The position numbers and the translations under genes are program-made. This document shows positions 22,563-32,234 of a DNA stretch of 64,000 nucleotides, piece after piece. How positions within the stretch are numbered: position 1 is the first letter of the stretch; each line of letters opens with the position of its first letter. Origin of the DNA: Diplonema papillatum (taxonomy: Eukaryota > Euglenozoa > Diplonemea > Diplonemida > Diplonemidae); NCBI GenBank assembly GCA_030068145.1, contig JAPJBO010000126.1:62001-126000 (forward strand), read 5' to 3'. The notes below the pieces were generated by a model. The model had not been told where the DNA came from, did not search any database, and saw nothing but the letters and a program-made list of their open reading frames with translations.

Positions 22563-23291
22563 AGGGGGGGGGGGGGGGGGGGTCGAGTAATAATAACAGT
22601 ATTTGACACACGCCTGGTTGTCTAAAAACACTACCACTATCTGATCCTGCTCGCACATATCCCTAACCATCGTTGCATCGTTGCAGGAAATCATGGGGGG
22701 GTTTTTTTTTTTGCATCGTTGCTCACTATGGTAGGCATAGGGCAACTATGCAACGATGTAGTGCAACGATGTAGTTGTCGTCGCTTCATTGCTCGCGCAG
22801 GTGCCGTTATTCTGACCTTCACTCTCAATTCTGTTTCCCGCGCTTTTCTGCGCCTTCTGGTCTTTCCGGTAGCCAGCACCACGTTCTCGCGCTCACTCGG
22901 TGCAGCTCCGGAACGTCGACTCCGTCCCACCTGGCACGGGCGACCTCGAAGGCTGTAGCTTCGCAATGAAGCGACAACCTCAACGGCCCCAGAACCATGA
23001 GTCGAACCAAAAAGAGTTTCTTCGCCACCCTTCAACCATGTGAGCCAGTAACTACAGTAGTATTAATGTCGATTCACAATCTTCTTGTAGTGCAGCGATG
23101 TAGTGCAACGATAGGAGTAACAAACCATAGGTTTGAACTGCGTATGCAGCAGTAGTGCAACTAAAGGACACAAAGCAACGATGCAATGGTTGGTTGGTTC
23201 AGTATGTTGTTGCAACTACTTGCACTCAAAATCCTTCTACTCCCAGAAGAAATGTGAAACCGGAAAAAAAAAAGAAGAAGAATTGAGAAAA

Positions 23292-23878
23292 ATGTCTGCC
23301 TGCGGTCTTGTTCGTCCCGAGGGGCTCAACAGCTGCTTCCTCAATGTGGCGCTGCATCTTCTTTCGGCCGCCGTGCCGGACGTCAGTGGGCTACAGCCAC
23401 CGTATCCGTATGGAAAGGTGCACTGCTGTCTCCTCTCAGTGCTTTCGAGGATGAGAGAACGGGAGCCTTTTTGTCCAGAAGCAGTACACGCGCTCGCAAC
23501 GACCTGGAATTTGACCCGGCGGTGCAACACGATGCACACGAGTTCCTCACGGCCCTCCTTCGCGCTTTGGACAGGGAGCACCGGCATAGCGGAGGTGTTG
23601 GGGTGGCCCCGTTCATTCGCGACCTGTCACCAACGAAGTTGGACCGCTTCAAATGTTGCAAGTGCGATCGATCGACAAGGTCGTCGGTTGCGACGGTCAC
23701 CAGCGAGGCAACCCTGCAGGCCGCACTGGGTACTTTCGATCTCGACGAGCAGGTAGAAATGCAATGCCCACACAATGACCAAACCAGAATTGACCTCACA
23801 AAAGCGGAGCCACCAAACAACAGCATAACCTCCGTTCTTTTCAATGCGATGAAAAAGCTGCAAAGTCCAGGAAATTAG
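23292..23878 (+). pseudogene. USP-like (ubiquitin-specific protease) fragment inside the transposon, frame-broken
   Basis: From ATG at 23292 the frame reads GLNSCFLNVALHLL, a USP Cys box with its catalytic-type Cys. Around 23500-23530 the similarity moves to another frame, which carries DPAVQHDAHEFLTALLRAL, the second conserved USP box, then a Cys pair (CCKC) and ends at a TAG at 23876-23878. The family's His box is not visible, so the domain is either truncated or completed elsewhere. The shift may be a real frameshift, a sequence error or a missed tiny intron. The QHDAHE box is the same as in the retroelement protease at 353-4810, though the overall sequences differ. An active enzyme is unlikely as it stands. 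Confidence 0.6.
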
Positions 23879-23909
23879 GTGTCTGAGAAGTCACGCAGGC
23901 TTCGTTCGT

Positions 23910-25247
23910 ATGAGGAGGCCACTGACGAAACAACACCCAACGTGGAAATGCTTGGCGTGTTCCGCTTTCGTCGAGCTCAATCAGGAGGAACAGGCCGAGC
24001 TGTTTCAAAAACAAGGCGCAACACAACCCCAAGGGGTCATCAGCAACAAGTGGGCTCTTGGGAAAGCTAAACGCAACGACCAACAGCAATGGAGGATTTT
24101 GAAGACACGCCTGGACAACCATGAAAAGACCGACAGCCACCGCGTAGCCCGTGCCTTCGTCACCAATGAAATCAAACTAAACGAGACGCGGCCAACCGAT
24201 CCAAACATGACGACTGAGAGGGTGGTCAACCCTTTGGAGGACCGCTACATCTCACAGAAATACGCCGCAGAGCAAGTTCAGGCGATAAGGAAGCACATGA
24301 TTAACGCTGTGACTGCGATCCTCTCTGGTTCCAGTATTTCCTCGATAAAGAAACAGTTCCAGGCCGATCGCCATAAGCAACCTGCACCACTCATTCTCAA
24401 CACCCACCGATCGATAGCAAGTCTCGCCATTGCTGTCCACAAAGTGCTGTTTGACGAGCTTTGCGAAGAGGTACGCATGGCACAAGCGTGCAGCCTTGCT
24501 GTCGATGGGTCCTCCCTCATTCACCGCGAGCTCACCAGCATCTTCGTCAAATTTGCCAGGTTCGTCTCAAACACACCAAACAATTCCCCACGAATCGAGG
24601 TCGTGCAACGGTTTTTTGGCTTTGGCGTATCCAAGCGCTCTCAAGCGGTAGACTCTTTACTGCATGTGAGGAGCAGTTTGGCGCATCTGAGAGAGATTCT
24701 GGTGGGGTGCACTACAGATCAAGGGTCCAGCGCAGAGGCATTAAAACGCCGCCTCGATGAACAGATCCGAGGTGGGCTCGAAAAGGGGAACGACCCAAAC
24801 CACATGCACCAACTGGCCCAGGCCCCTGCAAAGAACACAAAACGGTGGAAGAAGTGGCACAAGGCAACCGCAGGTTATGCGAAGGCTCTCGCAGTACTTC
24901 GTGTGTGGTTGGAGGCTATGGAGAATGCCAATAGTCGACCTGCTCAGATCCTGAGCATCAACAGCACTGCTGCGCGCGCCTTTCAAAGCGCCAACATCAC
25001 CCACGACAATGTTCTGACGGTGGGCGAACAACTTCTTTCCTCGCCGGCACGCCTCAGCAAGAAGAGTGATGCGCACGAGATTGATGCTGCCGCTGTTGTG
25101 GGAGCAGAGCTTGCATGCAGCAAGGAGTGCATTCAGGAAGCTCGGCAAAGCTGCGAAATTCCGCAAATGATAGCGAAAGCATCATACAAGGACTTCAAGA
25201 AACGGGCAAGTGGAAGGATGCGTCTTACCGCCCTTCCATATTTTTAG
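23910..25247 (+). CDS. Zinc-finger, hAT/DUF4371-like transposon protein
   Basis: A 445-codon open frame. It starts with a finger of the type found before hAT transposases: WKCLACSAF near the N-terminus, then RLDNHEKTDSHR (HxxxxxH). A later segment, LAVDGSSLIHRELTSIFVKFA, resembles the first catalytic-Asp region of DUF4371/hAT proteins (Asp within a short hydrophobic strand, then a polar turn and another strand). I could not identify the other catalytic residues or the C-terminal dimerisation motif. The same frame is open for some 30 codons before the ATG and could have been continuous with the USP-like part if one frameshift is allowed. The family call is tentative; the zinc finger is clearer than the transposase core. 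Confidence 0.5.
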   Translation: MRRPLTKQHPTWKCLACSAFVELNQEEQAELFQKQGATQPQGVISNKWALGKAKRNDQQQWRILKTRLDNHEKTDSHRVARAFVTNEIKLNETRPTDPNMTTERVVNPLEDRYISQKYAAEQVQAIRKHMINAVTAILSGSSISSIKKQFQADRHKQPAPLILNTHRSIASLAIAVHKVLFDELCEEVRMAQACSLAVDGSSLIHRELTSIFVKFARFVSNTPNNSPRIEVVQRFFGFGVSKRSQAVDSLLHVRSSLAHLREILVGCTTDQGSSAEALKRRLDEQIRGGLEKGNDPNHMHQLAQAPAKNTKRWKKWHKATAGYAKALAVLRVWLEAMENANSRPAQILSINSTAARAFQSANITHDNVLTVGEQLLSSPARLSKKSDAHEIDAAAVVGAELACSKECIQEARQSCEIPQMIAKASYKDFKKRASGRMRLTALPYF

Positions 25248-25249
25248 TG

Positions 25250-26108
25250 AAAACTGGAATGGGCAGGAGCGTGACGCGAGCGATGCCGTGATTGCAGACT
25301 TGTGCAAGGAAAGGGGGCTGAAAGACTTTCAGGTCGAACGCGTTGTCAGTGCGAAGGACATGAAGGCTGACGTCCTGGATGAAGTCGATAGCATTACGGG
25401 TGATGCAACTGACCTTATCCTCGCGAAAGTGTCAGCACAACGTGAATCCGAGTCCGACCAGAACTGCGATAGCGACCTTGCTGCTTGCTTGGTCCGTGAG
25501 GCCGTTGCAACCCAGCATGCGAGGCATGCTTTTCGGTGGCGAACTACGTTCGAAGCAAGAGGCGCATGAGAATGGGTGTGCCGCTCCTCAACACCGAATG
25601 TATCATCCGGCACAATGCTCCGAAGATAGAGAGCCCCGAATTCTCCAGCATAATCGACAAGGCGGTTACACTGTGGCTGAAAAGGCGCCGCGGACGCTTC
25701 ACAGAAAGACTCAAGCGCGAGGATGTGGGATCCCTCACGTTGTCTCTCCTCGAGGCGTTCCGAGTGATGAACCAAGTGGATGATGCTGATGATGATGATG
25801 ATGAATAGGCTGGCGTGTCGGCTGATGAAGCCAGTGACAGCGACGTGAGCGACTCTTCGGTGGATGACACTTCTTCGGCGGAAGACGACGATTCATCTCT
25901 TGATGAGAAACCTCTTTCGCAATCGCGTGCTCCCGTGCAAGTCCGGCCTCGGGAGACAGCAGAAGTGACCCCTGCACCAGTGAATACAGAGCCAGAATCG
26001 TTGCTGACCCAGGCATCTGCACCAACCGCAAAGGCAGGAAAGTGCGAAAGGCCGCTGCTGCTGGTCTCTCGAGCTTTGGCTTCACGGTGTCGAAGAAGAG
26101 GAGGTGAA
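25250..26108 (+). pseudogene. 3' part of the transposon coding region, broken into several frames
   Basis: Protein-like sequence continues after 25247 in other frames: SENWNGQERDASDAVIADL (about 25244-25510), then NPACEACFSVANYVRSKRR and onward to a stop at 25806-25808 (preceded by an Asp-rich run), then an acidic Ser/Asp-rich stretch (25815-25920) and a basic end SFGFTVSKKRR with a TGA at about 26106-26108. Each switch is a frame break or a very short intron. No known domain beyond a CxxC pair. Confidence 0.45.
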
Positions 26109-26291
26109 CGCTATCCGCCAAGAAGACGCGTACTAGTAATTATTCGTCTTTGGGCAGTAAGCAGATTTTCTTTTTTTTGCATCGTTGCAAGAGGGTCCCG
26201 GCCTCCGAGAGTTAGGGATGTTCAGCTCGGAACTTTTTTAGTATTCGACACATCGAATAATAACACAGGTGGTATTTGACCCCCCCCCCCT

Positions 26292-26894
26292 TAGTTGCAA
26301 AGTGATGCACGTTCGGTCCGGTGAGTAATTGAGGTGTTGTTAATTTTCAAATGGCCGATGGGCCGACAACAGACTTATGCACAGGTACACCCAACGAGAG
26401 GGAGAACAAATGTTATCACGAATTGCGTACAGCGCGAGCAGTCAGTCGCCGGAGTCGACCGTGTAAACGGCGGTCAGACGACAGATAGAAAACAGGGCAC
26501 AGAAATCGCGAACAGCCGGCACGGCCGTGAGAGCCATGCGGAGGGCAGAAAATTGGAGGTCCGCGCATTATTGTTTTGACAGATGGTCGGCAAAAGGGTC
26601 AGCCGTCGGAGCCAACGAGTCGAGCCCCGCAATTCAGCGGGTGGTAATCAATGCGACGCGATTGCTCACCCTTAGCCATCACAGACATGACAGCGATGCG
26701 AGTTACGCAAGCCCCCACCTATCCGTCTTGTCATGGATATACGTCGAGGAACCCTTCGAATTGCTTGTCCTGCACTCGTTCTACCAGCTGCTTCCGCCAT
26801 CGTCTCGCGTAGAGTCGAGACGAGCACTGTCTTTTTCTTTGGCTTTTTGGCCGCCGGTGGCGTCCTGAGGACACCTGAGGCAAATCGCTTACTA
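26292..26894. other. Spacer between the transposon and the GC-rich gene
   Basis: No ORF or repeat is supported. It is the 3' flank of the minus-strand gene that ends at 26895. Confidence 0.35.
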
Positions 26895-29432
26895 TCAATC
26901 GTCAGCTGCCCTCGTCCTCCTGCCCAGCTCCATCTCGTAGAAGGCGACGTCGTCGCGAAGGGTCTGAAGCTCGTCTTGCAGCGCGCCTTGCTTCTGCACC
27001 GCAGCCTGCCACTTCTTCTCGAACCCGCTCGCGGCGTCGATGTGCTGCTGCAGGACGGCGTCGTTCTCCAGCAGAGCGCCGAGCAGGTCGGCGTTCGCGG
27101 CAGCGTCGAGCCGGTCGCGCAAGGCGGCCACCTCCGTCTCCTTGTCCTGCAGGCACTCGACGAACAGCCGCACCATCAGCTCGAGGTCCTGCACGCGGCG
27201 CGCCAGGGCGCCGGCGGTGCCCCGCCGCGGGCCGCAACCGGGCGTGTCCGGCTCGGACCCGGACGACGACGACGAGCTGTCCAGGCCGAGGTCCACCGGC
27301 AGCGACGGGTCCGCCCGGCAGCGCGCGCACACCCGCGCCGCCCGCTCCGCGCCCAGCCGGGCCCCCAGCAGCACCACCTCCTGCGACGGCAGCGGCATCG
27401 CGTCGCAGCCGGTGCTCGAACATGCGACGGCGGCAGGGACCGAGGGAAGAAGGTCGCCGCCGCCGCCACCGGTCTGCTGCCCCTCTTCCAGCGTTCCCGC
27501 GGTTGCCGATTCTCGAACTCTCGAACCCGTGTGTTTTTGCCGACAGCCATTTGAGGTCGGCACACAGTCTGGCGCCTGTCGAAAACCTTTCTTGTCGTTC
27601 TCCCTTTTTGCGCCTTCCAGCGTTCCCGCGGTTGCCGATTCTCGAACTCCCGAACCCGCGTGTTTTTGCCGACAGCTTTGATTTGAGGTCGGCGCACAGT
27701 CTGGCGCCTGTCGACAACCTCTCTTGTCGTCCTTCCTTCTTGCGCTTCCGACGGTCCCGTGGGACGACGTGCAGACTGGTGCCTTACGAGGGGACGCGGC
27801 GGGGACGTCCGCCCGGCTGCGGGGGTGCGACGGTGCCCGCGGGAAGGAGGCGGTCGCGGCCAGCAGGGACAGGTGCCGGTCGTACTCGTCGCCGATGGCC
27901 GCGAGCACGCGGCCGGACCGCTTCGGGAGCCGCCCGATGAGCCGCCGGAACAGCGTCCGGTGCGCCTCCAGCCGCGCGGCGCTGCCCTGCAGCAGCACGG
28001 CGCCCGCGCTGCCCCGCGCGGGGGCGGCCAGCCCTCCCTGGTCGCTGCCGTGGCCCGCAGCCCGCAGCAGCTGCTCCGCGCAGGCTCGCCCCGCCGACCG
28101 ATGCGGCCGTGCGCGCTTCGATCGACCGCCGTGGCCTCTCGGCACCGTGGACGTGGACACCGGAGAAAGTGACAGCACGGCGGGTGAGGTCGACGAGGCG
28201 ACCCCGAATGCCAAACCCGGTGGGTCGGGTACCGTGGACGTGGGTCCCAGAGAAAGTGACAAGACGCCGGCTGAGCTGGCCGAGGCGACGCCGAGGGTCA
28301 AACCCGATGCGTCAGGCAGTTGTCTCTCCACTCGCTCGCTGTGGTCCTTCGGCACCGGAAAAAGCGACCAAACGGCGGCAGAGTTCGACGAGGCGACCCC
28401 GAGGGTCAAACCCGGTGGGTCCTGCACCGTGGACATGGGTCCCGGAGAAAGTGATAAGACGCCGGCTGAGCTGGACGAGGCAACCCCGAGTGCCAAACCC
28501 GGTGGGTCTGGCACCGTGGACGTGGGTCCTGGGGAAAGTGACAAGACGGTCGAACCCAATGCGTCGGGCAGTTGTCTCTCCACACGCTCGCCGTGGTCCT
28601 TCGGCACCGTGGACGTGGGTCCCGGGGAAAGTGACAAGACGCCGGCTGAGCTGGACGAGGCGACCCCGAGGGCCAAACCCGGTGGGTCTGGCACCGTGGA
28701 CGTGGGTCCTGGGGAAAGTGACAAGACGGTCGAACCCAATGCGTCGGGCAGTTGTCTCTCCACACGCTCGCCGTGGTCCTTCGGCACCGTGGACGTGGGT
28801 CCCGGGGAAAGTGACAAGACGCCGGCTGAGCTGGACGAGGCGACCCCGAGGGCCAAACCCGGTGGGTCTGGCACCGTGGACGTGGGTCCCGGGGAAAGTG
28901 ACAAGACGCCGGCTGAGTCCGACGAAGCGACCCCGAGGGTCAAACCCGCCGGCCCGTGCAGTCGCCCCGCCGCCCGCTCGGCCTCGGCGACCGTCGGCGG
29001 CGCCGCAGTACCCGGGCCCCCCGGCGGCCGGCGGCCCGCCGACTCCGGCGGGAGCGGCCCGCCGCCTACGCGCAGGGCCGCGGCGCCAACCCGGCGCCGC
29101 GCCTTTTCGCGGCCGCCCCGCCGCGGCTGTCCGCCGCCGCCGCCGGCGGCGGCGGCGGTGGCGCTGTGGCCCGGCTCCGCCGCGCCGAGCCTGCGGACGA
29201 TGCCGACGGTCTCCGCGGCCGTCGGGCGGGCCGCGCGGCGCGCGGCCGCCGCCGGCAGCAGCGGCGCCAGCCGCTTCGGCGGCTGCTGGGCGGGGCCGGG
29301 CGCTTGCGGGTTCCGGCCCGCGTCGATCGCGACGAGCGCGGCTCCGAGCTTGCCGATCAGCGGGCGGTCGATGCGGATCTCGAGGGGAACCAGCCGCTTC
29401 CCGGCCGCCGGAGGGTTGCTGGGGGCCAGCAT
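26895..29432 (-). CDS. TSNAXIP1-like coiled-coil protein with two blocks of in-frame tandem repeats
   Basis: From ATG at 29432 (MLAPSNPPAAGKRL) the frame gives 845 residues. An upstream in-frame Met at 29615 would add repeat-derived sequence and is not preferred. The segment EAHRTLFRRLIGRLPKRSG followed by RVLAAIGDEYD recalls the N-terminal domain of translin-associated factor X-interacting protein 1 (F/I-rich helix then LxxIKxEYD). The C-terminal 140 residues are coiled coil (DLELMVRLFVECLQDKE to LRDDVAFYEMELGRR), also like that family, which is linked to cilia and sperm. Between them are a 60-residue repeat block and a 43-residue repeat block, and Ala/Gly/Pro/Arg-rich sequence from very GC-rich DNA. 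The repeat blocks could be introns that stay open by chance: the opposite strand is open for 701 codons here. Confidence 0.5.
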   Translation of the reverse strand: MLAPSNPPAAGKRLVPLEIRIDRPLIGKLGAALVAIDAGRNPQAPGPAQQPPKRLAPLLPAAAARRAARPTAAETVGIVRRLGAAEPGHSATAAAAGGGGGQPRRGGREKARRRVGAAALRVGGGPLPPESAGRRPPGGPGTAAPPTVAEAERAAGRLHGPAGLTLGVASSDSAGVLSLSPGPTSTVPDPPGLALGVASSSSAGVLSLSPGPTSTVPKDHGERVERQLPDALGSTVLSLSPGPTSTVPDPPGLALGVASSSSAGVLSLSPGPTSTVPKDHGERVERQLPDALGSTVLSLSPGPTSTVPDPPGLALGVASSSSAGVLSLSPGPMSTVQDPPGLTLGVASSNSAAVWSLFPVPKDHSERVERQLPDASGLTLGVASASSAGVLSLSLGPTSTVPDPPGLAFGVASSTSPAVLSLSPVSTSTVPRGHGGRSKRARPHRSAGRACAEQLLRAAGHGSDQGGLAAPARGSAGAVLLQGSAARLEAHRTLFRRLIGRLPKRSGRVLAAIGDEYDRHLSLLAATASFPRAPSHPRSRADVPAASPRKAPVCTSSHGTVGSARRKDDKRGCRQAPDCAPTSNQSCRQKHAGSGVRESATAGTLEGAKRENDKKGFRQAPDCVPTSNGCRQKHTGSRVRESATAGTLEEGQQTGGGGGDLLPSVPAAVACSSTGCDAMPLPSQEVVLLGARLGAERAARVCARCRADPSLPVDLGLDSSSSSSGSEPDTPGCGPRRGTAGALARRVQDLELMVRLFVECLQDKETEVAALRDRLDAAANADLLGALLENDAVLQQHIDAASGFEKKWQAAVQKQGALQDELQTLRDDVAFYEMELGRRTRAADD
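27488..27750. repeat. Two direct repeats of about 130 bp within the TSNAXIP1-like gene
   Basis: Units at about 27490-27617 and 27618-27750 share GCGTTCCCGCGGTTGCCGAT, GTTTTTGCCGACAGC and TCTGGCGCCTGTCGA blocks with a few substitutions and a 3-bp-class indel that keeps frame. They encode about 43 residues each on the minus strand. Confidence 0.8.
28188..28960. repeat. In-frame 180-bp tandem repeats with half-unit sub-repeats
   Basis: Two near-exact 180-bp units lie at 28500-28679 and 28680-28859, each with two related sub-blocks containing ACCGTGGACGTGGGTCC and GGAAAGTGACAAGACG. Partial units extend to about 28188 and 28960. 180 is a multiple of three, so both strands stay open; on the minus strand the unit encodes 60 residues containing VLSLSPGPTSTV twice. 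Confidence 0.9.
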
Positions 29433-29459
29433 CTTCCCTGCTGGCGCACCACAGGCCCG

Positions 29460-29880
29460 ATTCAACTTGCTGGTCGATACAGCGCAGTGTCTTTGGGCAC
29501 CTTGCTTCAACCAGTCCCCTCGTGTCAGAATATCCACGTTCCGAGCGAGAGCAACCAGTCCCCTCGTGCAGAATATCCACGTTCCGAGCTCTCGAACGGC
29601 GGCAGCTGTCGTCAAGTTGTCGTCTGCTCGAGCTCCTTCAAAGGCCCGGATACCAAAATGCTTTCTTCAACTTGTCGATACAGCGCAGTGGCTGGGCACC
29701 TTATTTCAACTAGTCCCTCGTGCCAAAAGATCCAGGTTCCGAGCAAACAAACGGCAGCCGTTCGAGCTGCTTCAACGGCCCGGATACCGAGGCGCTTCCT
29801 TCAACTTGTCGATACAACGCAGCTGCTGACACCTTGAAGACCCACGTTTCCGAGCTCTCAAACAGCGGCGGTTGTTTCTC
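29460..29880. repeat. Degenerate tandem repeat upstream of the TSNAXIP1-like gene
   Basis: Three imperfect units of about 145-205 bp begin with TTCAACTTG(CTG)GTCGATACA(G/A)CGCAG at about 29461, 29668 and 29802. They contain CACGTTCCGAGC and GGCCCGGATACC(A/G) blocks. Confidence 0.75.
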
Positions 29881-32234
29881 GACTCCACGTGCTCAATTCA
29901 CGTGCAGGTGTGAAGCACGGAGCTTGGAGCGCGCCCCGCATTCCCTTCCTCCTCCCCCCCGCCCGCGCGCACACCAGCCAGTCCACTATCGGATATTTCG
30001 AGTGTATTCAGAGTGGAAGTTCGCTTGAGGAATTTTGCGGGGTCGGCAAGAGAAATTTTTGCGGAATGCCATCATCATTGCATCAGGTCTCCTACTATCC
30101 CACGGCCAATCTGAGCCGGTCCGTCCCTATCTCTTGAAACTGCATCGAAGTGCCTGCCGCTGTTTGTCAATGACACACGGTCCACCACGGTCTATATTAG
30201 GTCCATCCCTAGTCTAGAGCTGCATCGAATTGCCCGGTGCTGGATTCTTCGGTCTATCACGGTCTATCAAGACGGGATGGACCGGCTCACAATCGTAGTA
30301 GCAACGACGGGCATGTGCACAAAATGGCAAGGGTCGACTCGCTAGTGCCTTTCCCCCATCCAAGGAGCACGATTACCTCGACCCTCACAACGGACACAGG
30401 TTCAAGGATCGCCCGTTCTTTTCAAAATCTGTAGCCGAAAAGCTCTCAAACTAGCAACAGGTATCAGCGCACTTACAGCCTGCGATACTCAGGAGGATCA
30501 CAGACCTGCCACTGTCTCGCACTTCTAAGCGCGGTAAGGTAGGAAAATGGAACAACGGCGAGCTAGATAATTGCTTGTTTCCTACAGGGAGAAAGGGAGT
30601 ACAATACAGCAGGACTCCACTACAGAGCCTGCACGTGCGAGCGAGACCGTTTTTCTTCCCAACACGACAGCAGGTGTCAGACGAGCCCTACCCGGAGGTG
30701 GCGGATTCTTGTACTTCCTACCGGCGGGAGTTGCTTGTCTTCGGGGAGTTTTATGTTTGCCTACAATCAACCGAGAGGTTGATGTGCAGTCTCTTGATGT
30801 CTTTCGACTTTTTTTTTTTTCCTTTTCCGTTGCTTGCGGGTTCGTGTAGCGACAAGCGCTCTCGTTTTAGATCAACGGCGACATGCTTGTCGACTGCGCT
30901 CGCAGAAGATGCCCTTCGCCCGTTCTGCCTCGATTTAGCAGAGTGGTGTGGTGTACACTGAGCACTGTCTAGTCTGAACGCACTGCAGCTGGACGCGCAT
31001 GGGCGGGGGCGGCTGCCACATCAGCTGTTTGTACACTGTGGTGCAGCGGGTGGACATGGGTACCATTTGCGGATTCAACCCTGCGAGCTCCCTCGACCAG
31101 GGCGACTGAGGCTCACAGCGCACAGGCACACACTGGTCCGCAGCACCGTATGCGGGCTGCCGGTATTGGGTCTGTTGAGGCGGACACTGCACCGGGGACC
31201 ATTGGCCAGGCGCACAGCATTGCTGCATAGTTCTCGCTTGCGTCCCCCTTTTTGCTTTTTTCCTTCGGACGAAGAGATCACCTGTGACAGCGGTTATCCT
31301 ATTGCGTTTTCTTGCGCGTCTTTCTTTTCCGGCAATCCTTTTAGCTGGGTTAGGCGATCCACATTGTTCGCAAGAAGGTTGACATCCACGGCTCGACAGC
31401 CTCTTAGGCACGAGCCCGGGACCTTGCCACTGTTGAGCCACTCCTCCGCACTTCCATTGAACACTTGGTCCGGCTGGCATATGCCCGCGGGAATGTGACA
31501 ATTCTACGTTCTCGGTGCTCAAGAGCTTCGGCCGTTACCCAGCATTGGCGACGGTGTTCCCCACCGTTTTTCGTTCATCAGTGCAAGACCCTGACACCAG
31601 AAATGCTCTCACGATGATGTGTACTGAAGATGCGTTTCTGTCTGCCGGCTTTGCGTTCCAAAGCGTTGTCGCCGGTGGTTCACTTGAACCTGAATACTCA
31701 CAGACGCGAAGTCTCGCGCACCCGCGGAAACCTTGGCGAAATGAGACAAGAAGACGCGGAGAAAAGCCTTATCCTTTTTCTTTCGGTTTCCCAACATTCC
31801 GTGGACACTAGGCGTTGCTTTCGTTCTGCGGACTTGATGGGAAATGCGTGGCGGAAAAGGGGGGCTAGCGGCGAGGAAGCTCGCATGACAAAACTACGCA
31901 ACGTTCCGACGACGAGAAAGACAGCAATTTTTTAGAAGACCGACATTGTAATGTCCTCAGCTGACCGAAGAAGCTTGGAGTGAAGCGTTTGTGTTGTGGG
32001 TGGCGACCAGTTTGGCCTTCACGCAGCGGGGGCACCCTCTGTGCCACAATTGGATGCATTCATCCGGCGCGAGGAGGATAGGGTCGTCGTTGGCTGGTAA
32101 CGCCAGTACCCGCTCCGCCTGTGCAGAAAGCACAGGGCATGTGCCTCGAACCGCCGCCAACGTTTCTTTTTGGCATTTGCAACAAGTGTGCGCTCCAAGG
32201 CGTCACCCGCACCCGCTGCCGCAAAGGGAGTCGG
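29881..32234. other. Intergenic region, no supported gene
   Basis: A minus-strand open stretch (30935-31522) is Cys/Gln/Pro-rich and could be a small Cys-rich protein (MQQCCAPGQWSPVQCPP near its middle), but nothing else supports it. The pairs GGTCTATATTAGGTCCATCCCTAGTC and CGGTCTATCACGGTCTATC (about 30190-30270) are short direct repeats. Otherwise nothing is recognised. Confidence 0.3.

Larger units (their letters stand above)
22563..26291 (+). mobile_element. Decayed DNA transposon with poly-G/poly-C termini, USP-like and hAT-like coding regions
   Basis: The left end is a G-run followed by TCGAGTAATAATAACAGTATTTGACAC. The right end, read in reverse, is a G-run followed by TCAAATACCACC and further in TTATTATTCGATGTGTCGAATAC. 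The tips therefore share GGGGGGGTC(A/G)A(A/G)TA and both contain a (C)ATCCCTAAC block deeper in. Copies of GCATCGTTGC and its complement GCAACGATG cluster just inside both ends (about 22668-23195 on the left, about 26178-26190 on the right), as expected for subterminal transposase-binding repeats. The interior codes on the plus strand from about 23292 to 26108, with several frame breaks. CAGGG at the left tip fits hAT ends, but no 8-bp target duplication is evident. Confidence 0.65.

Noticed and set aside
27724..29829. 701-codon plus-strand ORF rich in VGPGESDKT repeats
   Set aside because: It is antisense to the coiled-coil-coding minus frame, consists mainly of the 180-bp repeat, and has no domain outside it.
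30935..31522. Small Cys-rich secreted protein
   Set aside because: The Cys-rich half lacks a signal peptide and the reading frame has no independent support.
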